Notes: generated by a model not told the origin, from the letters alone. Shown: positions 1 through 7,178, counted from the first letter of the stretch. The stretch: 11,798 nt of DNA from Promethearchaeota archaeon (GCA_016839845.1 JAEOTL010000229.1:1-11798), one strand, 5' to 3'. Program-made: numbers and translations.

Positions 1-209
1 ATATTTCCAATGACTTTAAATAGAGTATCCTTTGTTTTTCGATTTAAAAAATTAAGTAATTCAGACAAATCGATTAAATCTCCGGTAAAAAATGTATAAT
101 CAAAAAGCTCTGATTCTGTTAATTCATTTATTTTATTATAAATTTGTATTGGAAGATCCTTTGCGCGAATAGGTATATGTGAATCTCCAATACATAAGAT
201 CTTATACAT
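1..209 (-). CDS. Vps29/YfcE-like metallophosphoesterase, N-terminal part (runs off left edge)
   Basis: This is the first 69 codons of a gene that continues past position 1. The translation starts MYKILCIGDSHIP and carries calcineurin-like phosphoesterase motif I (GDSH, D9 and H11), motif II (GDLID, D44) and the beginning of motif III (IGN, residues 67-69). The metal ligands seen so far are intact, so it is probably an active phosphodiesterase or phosphatase. The segment GDSHIPIRAKDLP resembles the start of YfcE-type enzymes and of eukaryotic Vps29 (from memory of those families). The ATG lies 8 bp after the stop of the upstream acyl-CoA synthetase gene, and its SD (GGAGA) overlaps that stop, so it is probably co-transcribed and translationally coupled. 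The substrate cannot be told from this fragment. Confidence 0.8.
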   Translation of the reverse strand, partial: MYKILCIGDSHIPIRAKDLPIQIYNKINELTESELFDYTFFTGDLIDLSELLNFLNRKTKDTLFKVIGN

Positions 210-213
210 AAAA

Positions 214-218
214 TCTCC
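214..218 (-). promoter_or_regulatory. Shine-Dalgarno site GGAGA of the phosphoesterase gene
   Basis: The minus strand reads TAGGAGATTTTATG. The stop codon TAG of the upstream gene shares its last G with a GGAGA motif placed 4 nt before the ATG at 209. This decides the start and suggests translational coupling. Confidence 0.6.
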
Positions 219-1162
219 TAAACATAAGATTTATTCTTATTCTTTGATTCTTGGACTAAAACCCAAAAATTTTTAATCATATCTTCTAAAGTAGGAAAAG
301 TTGGGATATTATGTTCACCCATCAACTGGGATACTCGTTCAACTTCTTTAATATCACCAATTAACCAGAAAAAAGCTGGTTTAGAACCACTATTGAGGAA
401 TTTGGCAAGTTGTAAGTAATTAGTTGAATACCAACGATTTGAACAAAACATCATTTGAAGAATACCCTCGATTTTGTCATCCTTTATAAGAATTTCATAT
501 GCCGTTTTCATAATATCCCCCGGATGAGTTTTATTCATCATTGCTTTCTCCATTGCGGGCCAAAAGTCTATAAGTGCAAATCTATTTGGTGGCATCCATT
601 CTGGAAATATTTCTGATAGACTTTGATATGCATCATCACTAAAATTAGGAAATTTCAATCCATATTGCGCAGTAATATCAGCAACTATTGTACCTGCACC
701 TCCAGATCCTGTAATTAATGAAACATTTCCTTGTTTTGGGAAAATTTTATTTTCATTATGCATCATTGAAAAAGTTCGGGCAAATTGAAATAGTTCATGA
801 AAATTTTTTGCATGGATTACACCCGATTGTTTAATGATCGCTTTAATTAATTGTGAGTCCTCAGCTAGCGCTCCAGTATGACTTGAGGTTGCTTTTTGAC
901 CTTGGAGTGTTATACCTCCTTTTACTAAAATTATTGTTTTATCTGGCTTTTCTCTCGTTTTCCTACCCAATTCTATAAACTTGCGTGGATCTTTAAATGA
1001 TTCAAGATATACTGCTATGACATTTACAGTTGGATCCTCTATAAAATATTCCAAAAAATCATTTTCACCTAAATCCATCTTGTTTCCAATTGAGCATGAA
1101 TACCTGATAGCTAAATCGGGATATTTTTCCATAAGATACATCAAATATCCTCCATTCAACAT
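218..1162 (-). CDS. Ligase half of the interrupted acyl-CoA synthetase alpha chain
   Basis: This segment after the TGA holds the two succinyl-CoA-synthetase-like domains. The frame is open from 1231, but its first ATG is at 1162, inside the conserved LSQSGM motif that opens the second domain, so 1162 is unlikely to be a natural start. The motif ATSSHTGALAED contains the histidine (residue 95 here, codon 272 of the joined gene) expected to carry the phosphate in this family. The third domain follows, with SLITGSGGAGTIVAD. Near the C-terminus NIPTFPTLEDMI matches the usual end of the alpha chain. The stop is TAG, overlapping the SD of the next gene. The region normally reading NPvD is replaced by NRFALIDFWPA, so this is a divergent subfamily with an uncertain substrate. 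Confidence 0.7.
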   Translation of the reverse strand: MLNGGYLMYLMEKYPDLAIRYSCSIGNKMDLGENDFLEYFIEDPTVNVIAVYLESFKDPRKFIELGRKTREKPDKTIILVKGGITLQGQKATSSHTGALAEDSQLIKAIIKQSGVIHAKNFHELFQFARTFSMMHNENKIFPKQGNVSLITGSGGAGTIVADITAQYGLKFPNFSDDAYQSLSEIFPEWMPPNRFALIDFWPAMEKAMMNKTHPGDIMKTAYEILIKDDKIEGILQMMFCSNRWYSTNYLQLAKFLNSGSKPAFFWLIGDIKEVERVSQLMGEHNIPTFPTLEDMIKNFWVLVQESKNKNKSYV

Positions 1163-1231
1163 CCCTGATTGGCTAAGTATAGCAATATTTCCTCTTTTAT
1201 ATTTTTCAAAGACGGCAAAGCTTGTAAAAAA

Positions 1232-1693
1232 TCACCCTTTATCTTCTGCATTACTATCTCCATCAACTCTAGTGAGACCCATACAATTTGGTCCCATTAT
1301 TCGGATTTTCCGAAAATTATCAGTAATTTCAAGAATCTGGTCTCGTAATTCAAGGCCTTTATCGCCTACTTCCTCAAATCCAGAAGCCTCAATGAGGGCG
1401 CCTTTAATTCCCTTTTGAATGCACTCTTCCAATATCTTAGGTATTTTACGATTTGGAATATAGAATACTGCAAGATCAACATCTTCTTCGATTTCTAAAA
1501 CTGACTTCTTAAATTCTAATCCCAATAATTCTCCATCTGAGTTGGGATTTATAGGATAGATCTTGCCTTTAAATTTATTTGTAACAAGATTCTTTACAAT
1601 TCGATGACCGCCTTTCAATGGGTTTTTTGACGCACCAATCACAGCAACAGATTTTGGATTTAAAAAGGTTTCGATTATTTTATTAGTTGACAA
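1232..1693 (-). CDS. CoA-binding domain half of the interrupted acyl-CoA synthetase alpha chain
   Basis: This is the open segment before the TGA, 153 residues, and comprises the N-terminal CoA-binding Rossmann domain of NDP-forming acyl-CoA synthetases. It begins FLNPKSVAVIGAS (residues 10-22), the typical start of the family with its glycine-rich loop. It also has YPINPN (46-51), ALIEASGFEE (99-108) and the GPNCMG motif (134-139) that closes the domain. The start is TTG, as no ATG lies between the upstream in-frame stop and this conserved region. If translation really stops at the TGA, the product would be a free-standing CoA-binding domain of the kind that exists as a separate protein family, so a residual function is possible. 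Confidence 0.7.
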   Translation of the reverse strand: MSTNKIIETFLNPKSVAVIGASKNPLKGGHRIVKNLVTNKFKGKIYPINPNSDGELLGLEFKKSVLEIEEDVDLAVFYIPNRKIPKILEECIQKGIKGALIEASGFEEVGDKGLELRDQILEITDNFRKIRIMGPNCMGLTRVDGDSNAEDKG

Positions 1694-1721
1694 CTTTATA
1701 ATTGGCTTTTTGTTATTTTGG

Positions 1722-2831
1722 TTAAATTACATTCGCTTTATATTTCTTATATTCTTCTTGAACAAATTGATAGAGTTCTTTTGCATAATCATCTTTTTCA
1801 AAATGTTCTATGATTGGAGCTAGAAATTGATTAACATACTTTACTACAGCTGGCTTTAAATCTGGGGGATTTAACTTGCCATCTTCATAATCTTTTTCTA
1901 ACTCATCGTAAGAATTATATTCAATATTTCCACCATATTTTTCAGGTCGTTCAATTTTGAAAACATCGACCAGTTCAAATATGATATATTTACAATACTC
2001 TAACACAGGATTTTCTTTAATTTGCTTAGGAGGGCAATATGCTTTGTTTATCTTACGTTTCACCTCATCAGGAGAGTTTAACATAAATATTGATGTATCT
2101 GGATCCGATTTTGACATTTTAATTTCTATCGTCCTATCTACTCCATTTAAATCAGTCGCAGGTGGTTTATTTAAGCCCATTAACATATGATGATGGATAG
2201 CTACAGGTTTTGGTTTATCTAACTTTTTTGCAATCTCTCTAGCTAGCATATTTACTTTTCTTTGATCCATACCTAGCTGACAAATATCAGCAGGAAGATA
2301 AAAAATATCTGCAGCCTGCATTAAAGGATATAGTATCTGTGATGCATAGAGTTTATCAGATTCACTTCTCCCCATTATTTGTGTGCATCTTTTTACTCTT
2401 TTTAGCGTTGTTTCAATCCCAATTTTTAAAACTAATTCCCAGTAATCAGGATTCTTTACTAAATCTGATGCATAGATGAACTCTACTTTACTTAAATCCA
2501 TACCACATACTTTCCATAACTCAATGTAAAAATCTCCGACCCTTTTAATTACTTCTAAATTACCTCCAAATTTTTTATTGGCGGCAGCATGCCAATCAGC
2601 AACTAGAAATTTAAATCGAACTCCAGATTTTGTCATTTTATTTACATTAATTGCTCTTAAAAGCCCTTGAGCAATATGGATATTACCAGAAGGTTCAAAT
2701 CCGTCGTAAGCATATAATTCTTTATTATGATCGCTTTTCCATTGAATTAATTCTCTTAATTCATCTAATGTAATAATTTCTTCTCCAACTTCTTTTAATA
2801 AAGCAATTTTTTCATCTAAAGTTAAAGACAT
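1722..2831 (-). CDS. tyrS: Tyrosyl-tRNA synthetase
   Basis: A cytosolic class I aminoacyl-tRNA synthetase that attaches tyrosine to tRNA-Tyr. The signature YDGFEPSGNIHIAQG holds the HIGH-box equivalent (HIAQ, residues 52-55), and KMSKSDPDTSI holds the KMSKS loop (238-242). Between them are ADWHA, CTQIMGRSE, ILYPLMQAADIF and LGMDQRKVN, which line the tyrosine and ATP sites in archaeal and eukaryotic enzymes. At 369 residues it is longer than the roughly 306-residue M. jannaschii enzyme and has the extended anticodon domain (ERPEKYGGN) known from eukaryotic forms. A GTG at 2843 is in frame four codons earlier, but the TATA-like box at 2852-2860 sits about 25 bp before the ATG at 2831 and too close to the GTG, so I chose the ATG. 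The gene is followed 28 bp later by the acyl-CoA synthetase. Confidence 0.95.
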   Translation of the reverse strand: MSLTLDEKIALLKEVGEEIITLDELRELIQWKSDHNKELYAYDGFEPSGNIHIAQGLLRAINVNKMTKSGVRFKFLVADWHAAANKKFGGNLEVIKRVGDFYIELWKVCGMDLSKVEFIYASDLVKNPDYWELVLKIGIETTLKRVKRCTQIMGRSESDKLYASQILYPLMQAADIFYLPADICQLGMDQRKVNMLAREIAKKLDKPKPVAIHHHMLMGLNKPPATDLNGVDRTIEIKMSKSDPDTSIFMLNSPDEVKRKINKAYCPPKQIKENPVLEYCKYIIFELVDVFKIERPEKYGGNIEYNSYDELEKDYEDGKLNPPDLKPAVVKYVNQFLAPIIEHFEKDDYAKELYQFVQEEYKKYKANVI

Positions 2832-2851
2832 ATCATCAATCACTTAGCTTT

Positions 2852-2860
2852 GTATAAATA
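2852..2860 (-). promoter_or_regulatory. Candidate TATA box of tyrS
   Basis: The minus strand reads TTATTTATACAAAG here. The centre of TTTATA is about 25 bp upstream of the ATG at 2831, as expected for an archaeal leaderless transcript. There is no strong SD, although GTGAT lies 7 nt before the ATG. Confidence 0.4.
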
Positions 2861-2943
2861 AGGAAATTCTTCGATTGATAAAACTTTTACGAATATTAGG
2901 AATTTAACAAAAGTTTGAAGAAATAGAATGGGATGAAAGTAAT

Positions 2944-5637
2944 TTAATTTTTACTCTGTTCAATAGCAGCTTGAGCTGCTGCAATTCTTGCTACAGGAAT
3001 TCTAAATGGAGAGCATGATACATAATTTAATCCTATTGAATGAGCAAATTTGATTGAACTTGGTTCTCCTCCATGTTCACCACATATTCCCGTTTTTAAT
3101 TCGGGTCTAGTCTTTTTACCAAGCTCTATAGCCATTTTCATTAATTTTCCAACACCCTCTTGATCAAGAATTTCAAAAGGATTGTTTTCTAGAATTTCTT
3201 TATTTAAGTAAATCGGAAGGAATTTTCCTTCTGCGTCATCTCTCGAGAAGCCATATGTCATCTGTGTCAAATCATTAGTACCAAAAGAAAAGAATTCAGC
3301 CTCAATAGCAATTTCATCCGCAGTTAAGGCAGCTCTCGGGATTTCAATCATTGTACCAAACTTAAATTTTAGATCTACTCCATAACTTTGAATTGTTTCT
3401 AGGGCTACTTCCATTAATTGTGCTTTGACAAGTTGTAATTCAGATAACATCCCTACTAGAGGAATCATAACCTCAGGGATAACGTCAATTCCTTTCAGTT
3501 TAAGCTCACAAGCAGCTTGGAATATTGCTTTAACTTGCATTTCATTAATTTCAGGCCAAACAATTCCAAGTCGGCAACCTCTTAAGCCCATCATCGGATT
3601 CTCTTCTGATAACGATCTGATCAGTGCAATTACTTTTTTCTTTTTTTTAATTTCATTATCTAATGGACTTGTCTCTAATAAGGATCTTGATAATGCATTT
3701 GTCATTTTAAGTTCTTGATTTTCTAATAAAACAGTCGATAATTCAGGTAAAAATTCGTGGAGAGGAGGATCTAATAATCTAATAGTTACTGGTTTTCCTT
3801 CCATAATTTTAAATATTTCAGCAAAATCTCCTTTTTGCATGGGTAGTATCTTGTTAAGAGCATCCTGACGTTCCTCTTTTGTTCTCGCTATTATCATCTT
3901 TTGTACAACTGGTAATCTCTCTTGCGCCATGAACATATGTTCAGTTCTTGTAAGCCCTATTCCCTCAGCTCCAAATTCTATTGCTTTCCGGGCATCTGTT
4001 GGAGTATCAGCATTTGCTCTAACACCTAAAGTTTTCATATCATCAGTAATTTCTAATAATTCCAGAAATTCTCCTTTAATTTCAGGTTCAATTAAAGGAA
4101 CTTTTCCCTTAATAATTCTCCCAGTTGTACCATCAATTGTTATCCAATCACCTTCACTCACTACCATTTCAGCAACTCTGAATTCTCTATTTTCTTCATC
4201 AATTTCAACATCTTGAGCTCCTACTACAGCAGGTTTACCCATTCCTCTGGCAACTACTGCTGCATGTGAAGTTTTTCCCCCAAATTGAGTTAATACACCA
4301 CTTGCTGCATAAAGCCCATGAACATCTTCAGGTTTTGTTTGTGGGCGTGCTAGGATTATCTCTTGTTGTCCTTGGTTTGCTAATTCTTCGGCTCTATCAG
4401 AGTCAAAAATTACTTTTCCAGAAACAGCTCCAGGGGACGCATTAATTCCATGAGCTAAAACATGCACAATGGAATTTTCATCAATACTTTTAAATAGTAA
4501 TTTTGCTACTTTTTTAGGATCAATACTCATTACTGCTTCTTCTTTTGATATCAATCCTTCTTTAACCATATCAACCGCAATTTTAACAGCTGCAGAAGGT
4601 GTTCGTTTCCCATTTCTCGTTTGTAATATATTTAACTTACCATCTTCGATTGTAAATTCGATGTCTTGCATATCTCTGTAATGTTTTTCCAATTTTTCCA
4701 TTGTAGTCAGTAATTGCTCGTAAATCTTAGGAAATTCATCCCTTAATTCTATTAGTTTTTTAGGAGTTCTTATCCCTGCAACAACATCCTCTCCTTGAGC
4801 GTTTGTTAAGTATTCCCCAAATTTTATGTTATCTCCTGTTGATGGATCTCGAGTAAAAGCAACTCCTGTAGCTGAATTCCAACCCTTATTTCCAAAGACC
4901 ATTGCTTGAATATTAACAGCGGTCCCAAAATCAGGGATATTATTGATCTTCCTATATGTAATTGCTCTTCTATTATTCCAAGATTTAAATACAGCTTCTA
5001 TCGCTAAAAATAATTGTTTAATTGGATCTTGTGGAAAGGGAGAACCAATTTCTTTCTCATACAATGCCTTATAGTCAGCAATAATTTTTTGTAGATCTGT
5101 CATCTTTAAATCTGTATCTTGAGCATTTCGTCCAATTTCCCGTTTGTATTTGTTTAAAATTCGCTCGAATTTTTCATCTCCAATCCCCATAACTACATCT
5201 CCGAACATTTGAATGAATCTTCTGTAACTATCATAAGCAAACCTTGGATTATCAGTTTGTTCTGCTAACCCTAAAACACTCTCGTCATTCAATCCCAAGT
5301 TAAGAACTGTATCCATCATACCCGGCATACTCATAGGAGCCCCTGAGCGAACGCTTACAAGTAAAGGATTTTTAATATCTCCGAATTTCTTTCCTGTGTT
5401 TCCCTCTAAGGTTTTTAAATAATCCATTACACTTGGGGTTAATTCTTTCATTACTTTTTCAGGATTCCCAAAATATTGAAGGCATGCTTCAGTGGTTATT
5501 GTGAATCCAGGAGGAATTTTAAGCCCTAGTTTAGTCATTTCAGCTAAATTAGCACCCTTTCCACCAAGGAGGTTCTTTAAATCCTTATTTCCTTCACTAA
5601 AATCATAGACAAATTTCTTATTTTCAGTGGTTGTCAT
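2944..5637 (-). CDS. ppdK: Pyruvate, phosphate dikinase
   Basis: A cytosolic enzyme interconverting pyruvate, ATP and phosphate with PEP, AMP and PPi. It can serve glycolysis with PPi recovery or gluconeogenesis. The 897 residues match the usual length of about 880. The N-terminal ATP-grasp domain has LLGGKGANLAEM (23-34) and SVRSGAPMSMPGMMDT (95-110), typical of PPDK rather than PEP synthase. The swivelling domain has GGKTSHAAVVARGMG (453-467) with phospho-carrier H458, and T456 at the site phosphorylated by regulatory proteins in plants. The C-terminal PEP/pyruvate domain has GLTRTEHMF (561-569), LLDPPLHEFLP, RGCRLGI, FGTNDLTQ (785-792) and GICGEHGGEP with catalytic C852. A lysine-rich stretch around 661-668 lies in a linker that looks about a dozen residues longer than in bacterial PPDK. 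The ATG start is followed directly by the conserved N-terminus. The gene has its own candidate promoter and is probably monocistronic or leads into tyrS. Confidence 0.97.
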   Translation of the reverse strand: MTTTENKKFVYDFSEGNKDLKNLLGGKGANLAEMTKLGLKIPPGFTITTEACLQYFGNPEKVMKELTPSVMDYLKTLEGNTGKKFGDIKNPLLVSVRSGAPMSMPGMMDTVLNLGLNDESVLGLAEQTDNPRFAYDSYRRFIQMFGDVVMGIGDEKFERILNKYKREIGRNAQDTDLKMTDLQKIIADYKALYEKEIGSPFPQDPIKQLFLAIEAVFKSWNNRRAITYRKINNIPDFGTAVNIQAMVFGNKGWNSATGVAFTRDPSTGDNIKFGEYLTNAQGEDVVAGIRTPKKLIELRDEFPKIYEQLLTTMEKLEKHYRDMQDIEFTIEDGKLNILQTRNGKRTPSAAVKIAVDMVKEGLISKEEAVMSIDPKKVAKLLFKSIDENSIVHVLAHGINASPGAVSGKVIFDSDRAEELANQGQQEIILARPQTKPEDVHGLYAASGVLTQFGGKTSHAAVVARGMGKPAVVGAQDVEIDEENREFRVAEMVVSEGDWITIDGTTGRIIKGKVPLIEPEIKGEFLELLEITDDMKTLGVRANADTPTDARKAIEFGAEGIGLTRTEHMFMAQERLPVVQKMIIARTKEERQDALNKILPMQKGDFAEIFKIMEGKPVTIRLLDPPLHEFLPELSTVLLENQELKMTNALSRSLLETSPLDNEIKKKKKVIALIRSLSEENPMMGLRGCRLGIVWPEINEMQVKAIFQAACELKLKGIDVIPEVMIPLVGMLSELQLVKAQLMEVALETIQSYGVDLKFKFGTMIEIPRAALTADEIAIEAEFFSFGTNDLTQMTYGFSRDDAEGKFLPIYLNKEILENNPFEILDQEGVGKLMKMAIELGKKTRPELKTGICGEHGGEPSSIKFAHSIGLNYVSCSPFRIPVARIAAAQAAIEQSKN

Positions 5638-5698
5638 GTCACTCTACCAAAATCTCTATAATCAATAAATCTAGATATGATAAAAACAACAGCTTTAA

Positions 5699-5706
5699 TT
5701 TTTATA
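5699..5706 (-). promoter_or_regulatory. Candidate TATA box of ppdK
   Basis: TATAAAAA on the minus strand, in the 166-bp gap before ppdK. It would place transcription start near 5675, giving a leader of roughly 38 nt. The leader ends GGTAGAGTGAC directly before the ATG, so its GAGTGA is too close for a normal SD. Confidence 0.3.
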
Positions 5707-5772
5707 GTTTACCTAGATAACTATTAAAACATTTATTATTAGAGTAATTTCATAAAGGAAATAAAATTTTCT

Positions 5773-5778
5773 AAAAAA
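5773..5778 (-). terminator. Oligo-T tract after the HAD phosphatase gene
   Basis: A T6 run on the transcribed strand about 25 nt after the stop codon at 5804, followed by more T-rich sequence. Archaeal termination often occurs at such U-tracts. There is no clear hairpin. Confidence 0.35.
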
Positions 5779-5803
5779 TGAAATCCACAATCGGATAATT
5801 CAT

Positions 5804-6613
5804 TTACTTTTTATTGAATTCGTTTAAAAGTTCCCAAATTCCATTTATTATGAAATCGGGTTTAAAATCACTATTTTTAATCATATCCATGGTTATTTCA
5901 CCAGATAATACGCAACATGTGGTTACTCCTGCTTCCTTTCCCATTTTTATATCAGTATAAAGACGATCTCCAAACATTACTGCCTTTTTTGGAGAAATTC
6001 CTAATTCATCCAATTTAAAAAGGAGCATTTCTTTATTGGGTTTCCCAAACACTTGAGGCATTCTCTCTATAACTTTATAGAGAAGTGCTGCAATTCCTCC
6101 TGCATCTGGTATATATCCCCGTTCAGTAGGGCATCTATTATCGAGATGAGTAGCGATATAAGGGAAATCTTGTTTTTGAAGGATATATGCTGCTTTTTCT
6201 AATCGTTCATAAGTTAATTCTTGATCAAAAGCAAGAACCAATATTTCCGGATCTTCCTCTGTCAACTCAAATCCTTCATCCTTAAATTCATTTTTAAGAG
6301 ATTGAGTGCCTAAAAGAAATATTTTTTTATACCCCTTTTTCTTAAGAAAATCGATTGTTGGATGCTGAGAGAGAATAAGATTTTCACGGGTTATTTTTAT
6401 TTTGAGCTGATGTAATTTTTTAAGATAATCTTCAGTGGATTTGCTTGAATTATTTGAAAGGAAAAAGAATCTTTTCTCTTTTTTTGTTAAAACTTCAATT
6501 AATTGAAGAACTCCCTTAAAAAGCTTATCTCCTAGGTAAATTGTACCATCTAAATCAAAAAAGTACACTTTTTTATTGGTTAATTCGAATAAATTACTTG
6601 AGTTGAGATCCAT
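5804..6613 (-). CDS. HAD-superfamily IIA phosphatase (NagD / 4-nitrophenylphosphatase-like)
   Basis: A cytosolic haloacid-dehalogenase-type phosphatase with all four catalytic motifs. Counting from the ATG at 6613 (269 residues), motif I is DLDGT (20-24) with nucleophile D20 and acid/base D22. Motif II is SNNSS (53-57), the motif III lysine is in GKPN (190-193), and motif IV is GDRLYTDI (215-222). The cap domain between motifs II and III, with PDAGGIAALL, is the IIA type seen in NagD, phosphoglycolate phosphatase and 4-nitrophenylphosphatase. The substrate is a small phosphorylated metabolite, but which one cannot be told. A TTG at 6628 is in frame 5 codons earlier. I prefer the ATG because the sequence between lacks an SD and the conserved region starts well after it. 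The gene lies between the SCP2-like gene and ppdK, each side separated by T-rich tracts, so it is likely its own unit. Confidence 0.9.
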   Translation of the reverse strand: MDLNSSNLFELTNKKVYFFDLDGTIYLGDKLFKGVLQLIEVLTKKEKRFFFLSNNSSKSTEDYLKKLHQLKIKITRENLILSQHPTIDFLKKKGYKKIFLLGTQSLKNEFKDEGFELTEEDPEILVLAFDQELTYERLEKAAYILQKQDFPYIATHLDNRCPTERGYIPDAGGIAALLYKVIERMPQVFGKPNKEMLLFKLDELGISPKKAVMFGDRLYTDIKMGKEAGVTTCCVLSGEITMDMIKNSDFKPDFIINGIWELLNEFNKK

Positions 6614-6644
6614 TTTAGGTTTCAACAAAAATCTGCAATTGAAT

Positions 6645-6657
6645 AAAAAAGAAAAAA
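6645..6657 (-). terminator. Oligo-T terminator after the SCP2-like gene
   Basis: The transcribed strand reads TTTTTTCTTTTTT about 20 nt after the stop at 6678, a good archaeal U-tract terminator. Its downstream end (TTTTTTAT, 6650-6643) could also serve as the TATA-like element of the phosphatase gene, about 33 bp before the ATG at 6613. Confidence 0.45.
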
Positions 6658-6677
6658 TTAATTAAATTTACATTAAT

Positions 6678-7100
6678 TTAATAAAATTCAGTCTCTACCA
6701 TTGTGCTAGAAACGACAAGTTCTTGCGCTGCTCTGGTTGCTCTCAATACTTTAGCCATATCTCCCTTGAGTCTTGTTTTACCTGCAAGTAATCCACGAAT
6801 AGGATCTAATTCTTTATTGATAATTTGCACCCAAGCATCATAAGGTCCAGCATATTCATATTCTACATCTACTTCCTCTCCTGCTTCTACTACCTTACAG
6901 CCTGTACATTCTCCATGATAAAGCCCTACAAATATCCTAATTTCGTGATCTAAATTCCCAGAGGGCTCAACAACAAAGAGGAAATCCCCCTCCCAGCCGT
7001 CAGGTGGAAAACCATCGGGTCCAGCAGCGTCTCTATAATTCTCATTTCCATTAATAGCTTTACAAAAAGCGTCAGCCCATTCTTTTGATCCAAATAACAT
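6678..7100 (-). CDS. SCP2-like sterol/lipid-carrier domain protein
   Basis: A small soluble protein of 140 residues with no signal peptide or membrane segment. It resembles single-domain sterol carrier protein 2 (SCP2)-like proteins of archaea and bacteria. Features recalled from that group are FGSKEWADAFCKAIN at the N-terminus, the WEGDFLFVVEP strand, GLYHGECTGCKVV, the AGPYDAWVQII turn, and LLAGKTRLKGDMAKVLR near the C-terminus, which forms part of the hydrophobic tunnel. SCP2 domains bind fatty acyl-CoA, sterols or other lipids. Its position just downstream of an acyl-CoA synthetase fits a role in acyl-CoA or lipid handling, but this is inference. A GTG at 7109 is in frame three codons upstream. 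The ATG at 7100 is preferred because a TTTTATAAAA box is centred about 26 bp before it. The gene ends TAA and is followed by a T-tract terminator. Confidence 0.8.
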   Translation of the reverse strand: MLFGSKEWADAFCKAINGNENYRDAAGPDGFPPDGWEGDFLFVVEPSGNLDHEIRIFVGLYHGECTGCKVVEAGEEVDVEYEYAGPYDAWVQIINKELDPIRGLLAGKTRLKGDMAKVLRATRAAQELVVSSTMVETEFY

Positions 7101-7121
7101 ATGATTCACTCTAATTTTTTA

Positions 7122-7131
7122 TTTTATAAAA
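7122..7131 (-). promoter_or_regulatory. TATA box of the SCP2-like gene
   Basis: TTTTATAAAA, symmetrical on both strands, is centred about 26 bp before the ATG at 7100. This spacing predicts a transcript starting at or near the start codon (leaderless). AGAGTGA also lies 5 nt before the ATG, so an SD cannot be excluded if transcription starts further up. Confidence 0.5.
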
Positions 7132-7161
7132 CAATGAATATTTCATATATTTTAAATGTTA

Positions 7162-7178
7162 ATTGGTATTTATTGGTA
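7162..7178. repeat. Direct repeat ATTGGTA x2, 10-bp period
   Basis: ATTGGTA occurs at 7162-7168 and again at 7172-7178 on the plus strand, one DNA helical turn apart and 31-56 bp upstream of the SCP2-like gene's TATA box. This is the arrangement expected of two regulator-binding half sites on one face of the DNA. No regulator gene is nearby, so the role is inferred. Confidence 0.4.

Larger units (their letters stand above)
218..1693 (-). pseudogene. ADP-forming acyl-CoA synthetase alpha chain, interrupted by one in-frame TGA
   Basis: The two open segments 1693-1232 and 1231-218 are in the same reading frame and together make one family-like protein of 491 codons, close to the usual alpha-subunit length of about 460. 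Only codon 154 (TGA at 1234-1232) breaks it. Translation after the TGA continues as a coherent match to the family (FFTSFAVFEKYKRGNIAI, then LSQSG), so no frameshift is needed. The codon is probably a mutated Gly (GGA) or Trp (TGG) codon, a sequencing error, or a readthrough site. The product would convert acyl-CoA, ADP and phosphate to acid, ATP and CoA together with an ATP-grasp beta chain, which is not in this window. The only plausible start is TTG at 1693, without an SD, because TAA lies in frame upstream at 1729-1727. The gene follows tyrS by 28 bp and probably shares its transcript. Confidence 0.75.

Noticed and set aside
1232..1234. TGA encoding selenocysteine or a reassigned tryptophan
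   Set aside because: There is no space for a 3' SECIS before the next gene and the family is not known to contain selenoproteins. All other genes in the window read through without internal TGA.
1200..1240. Frameshift or two separate genes at the acyl-CoA synthetase break
   Set aside because: The distance from 1693 to 1162 is a whole number of codons, and the sequence between reads as one conserved protein apart from the TGA. No SD precedes the internal ATG.
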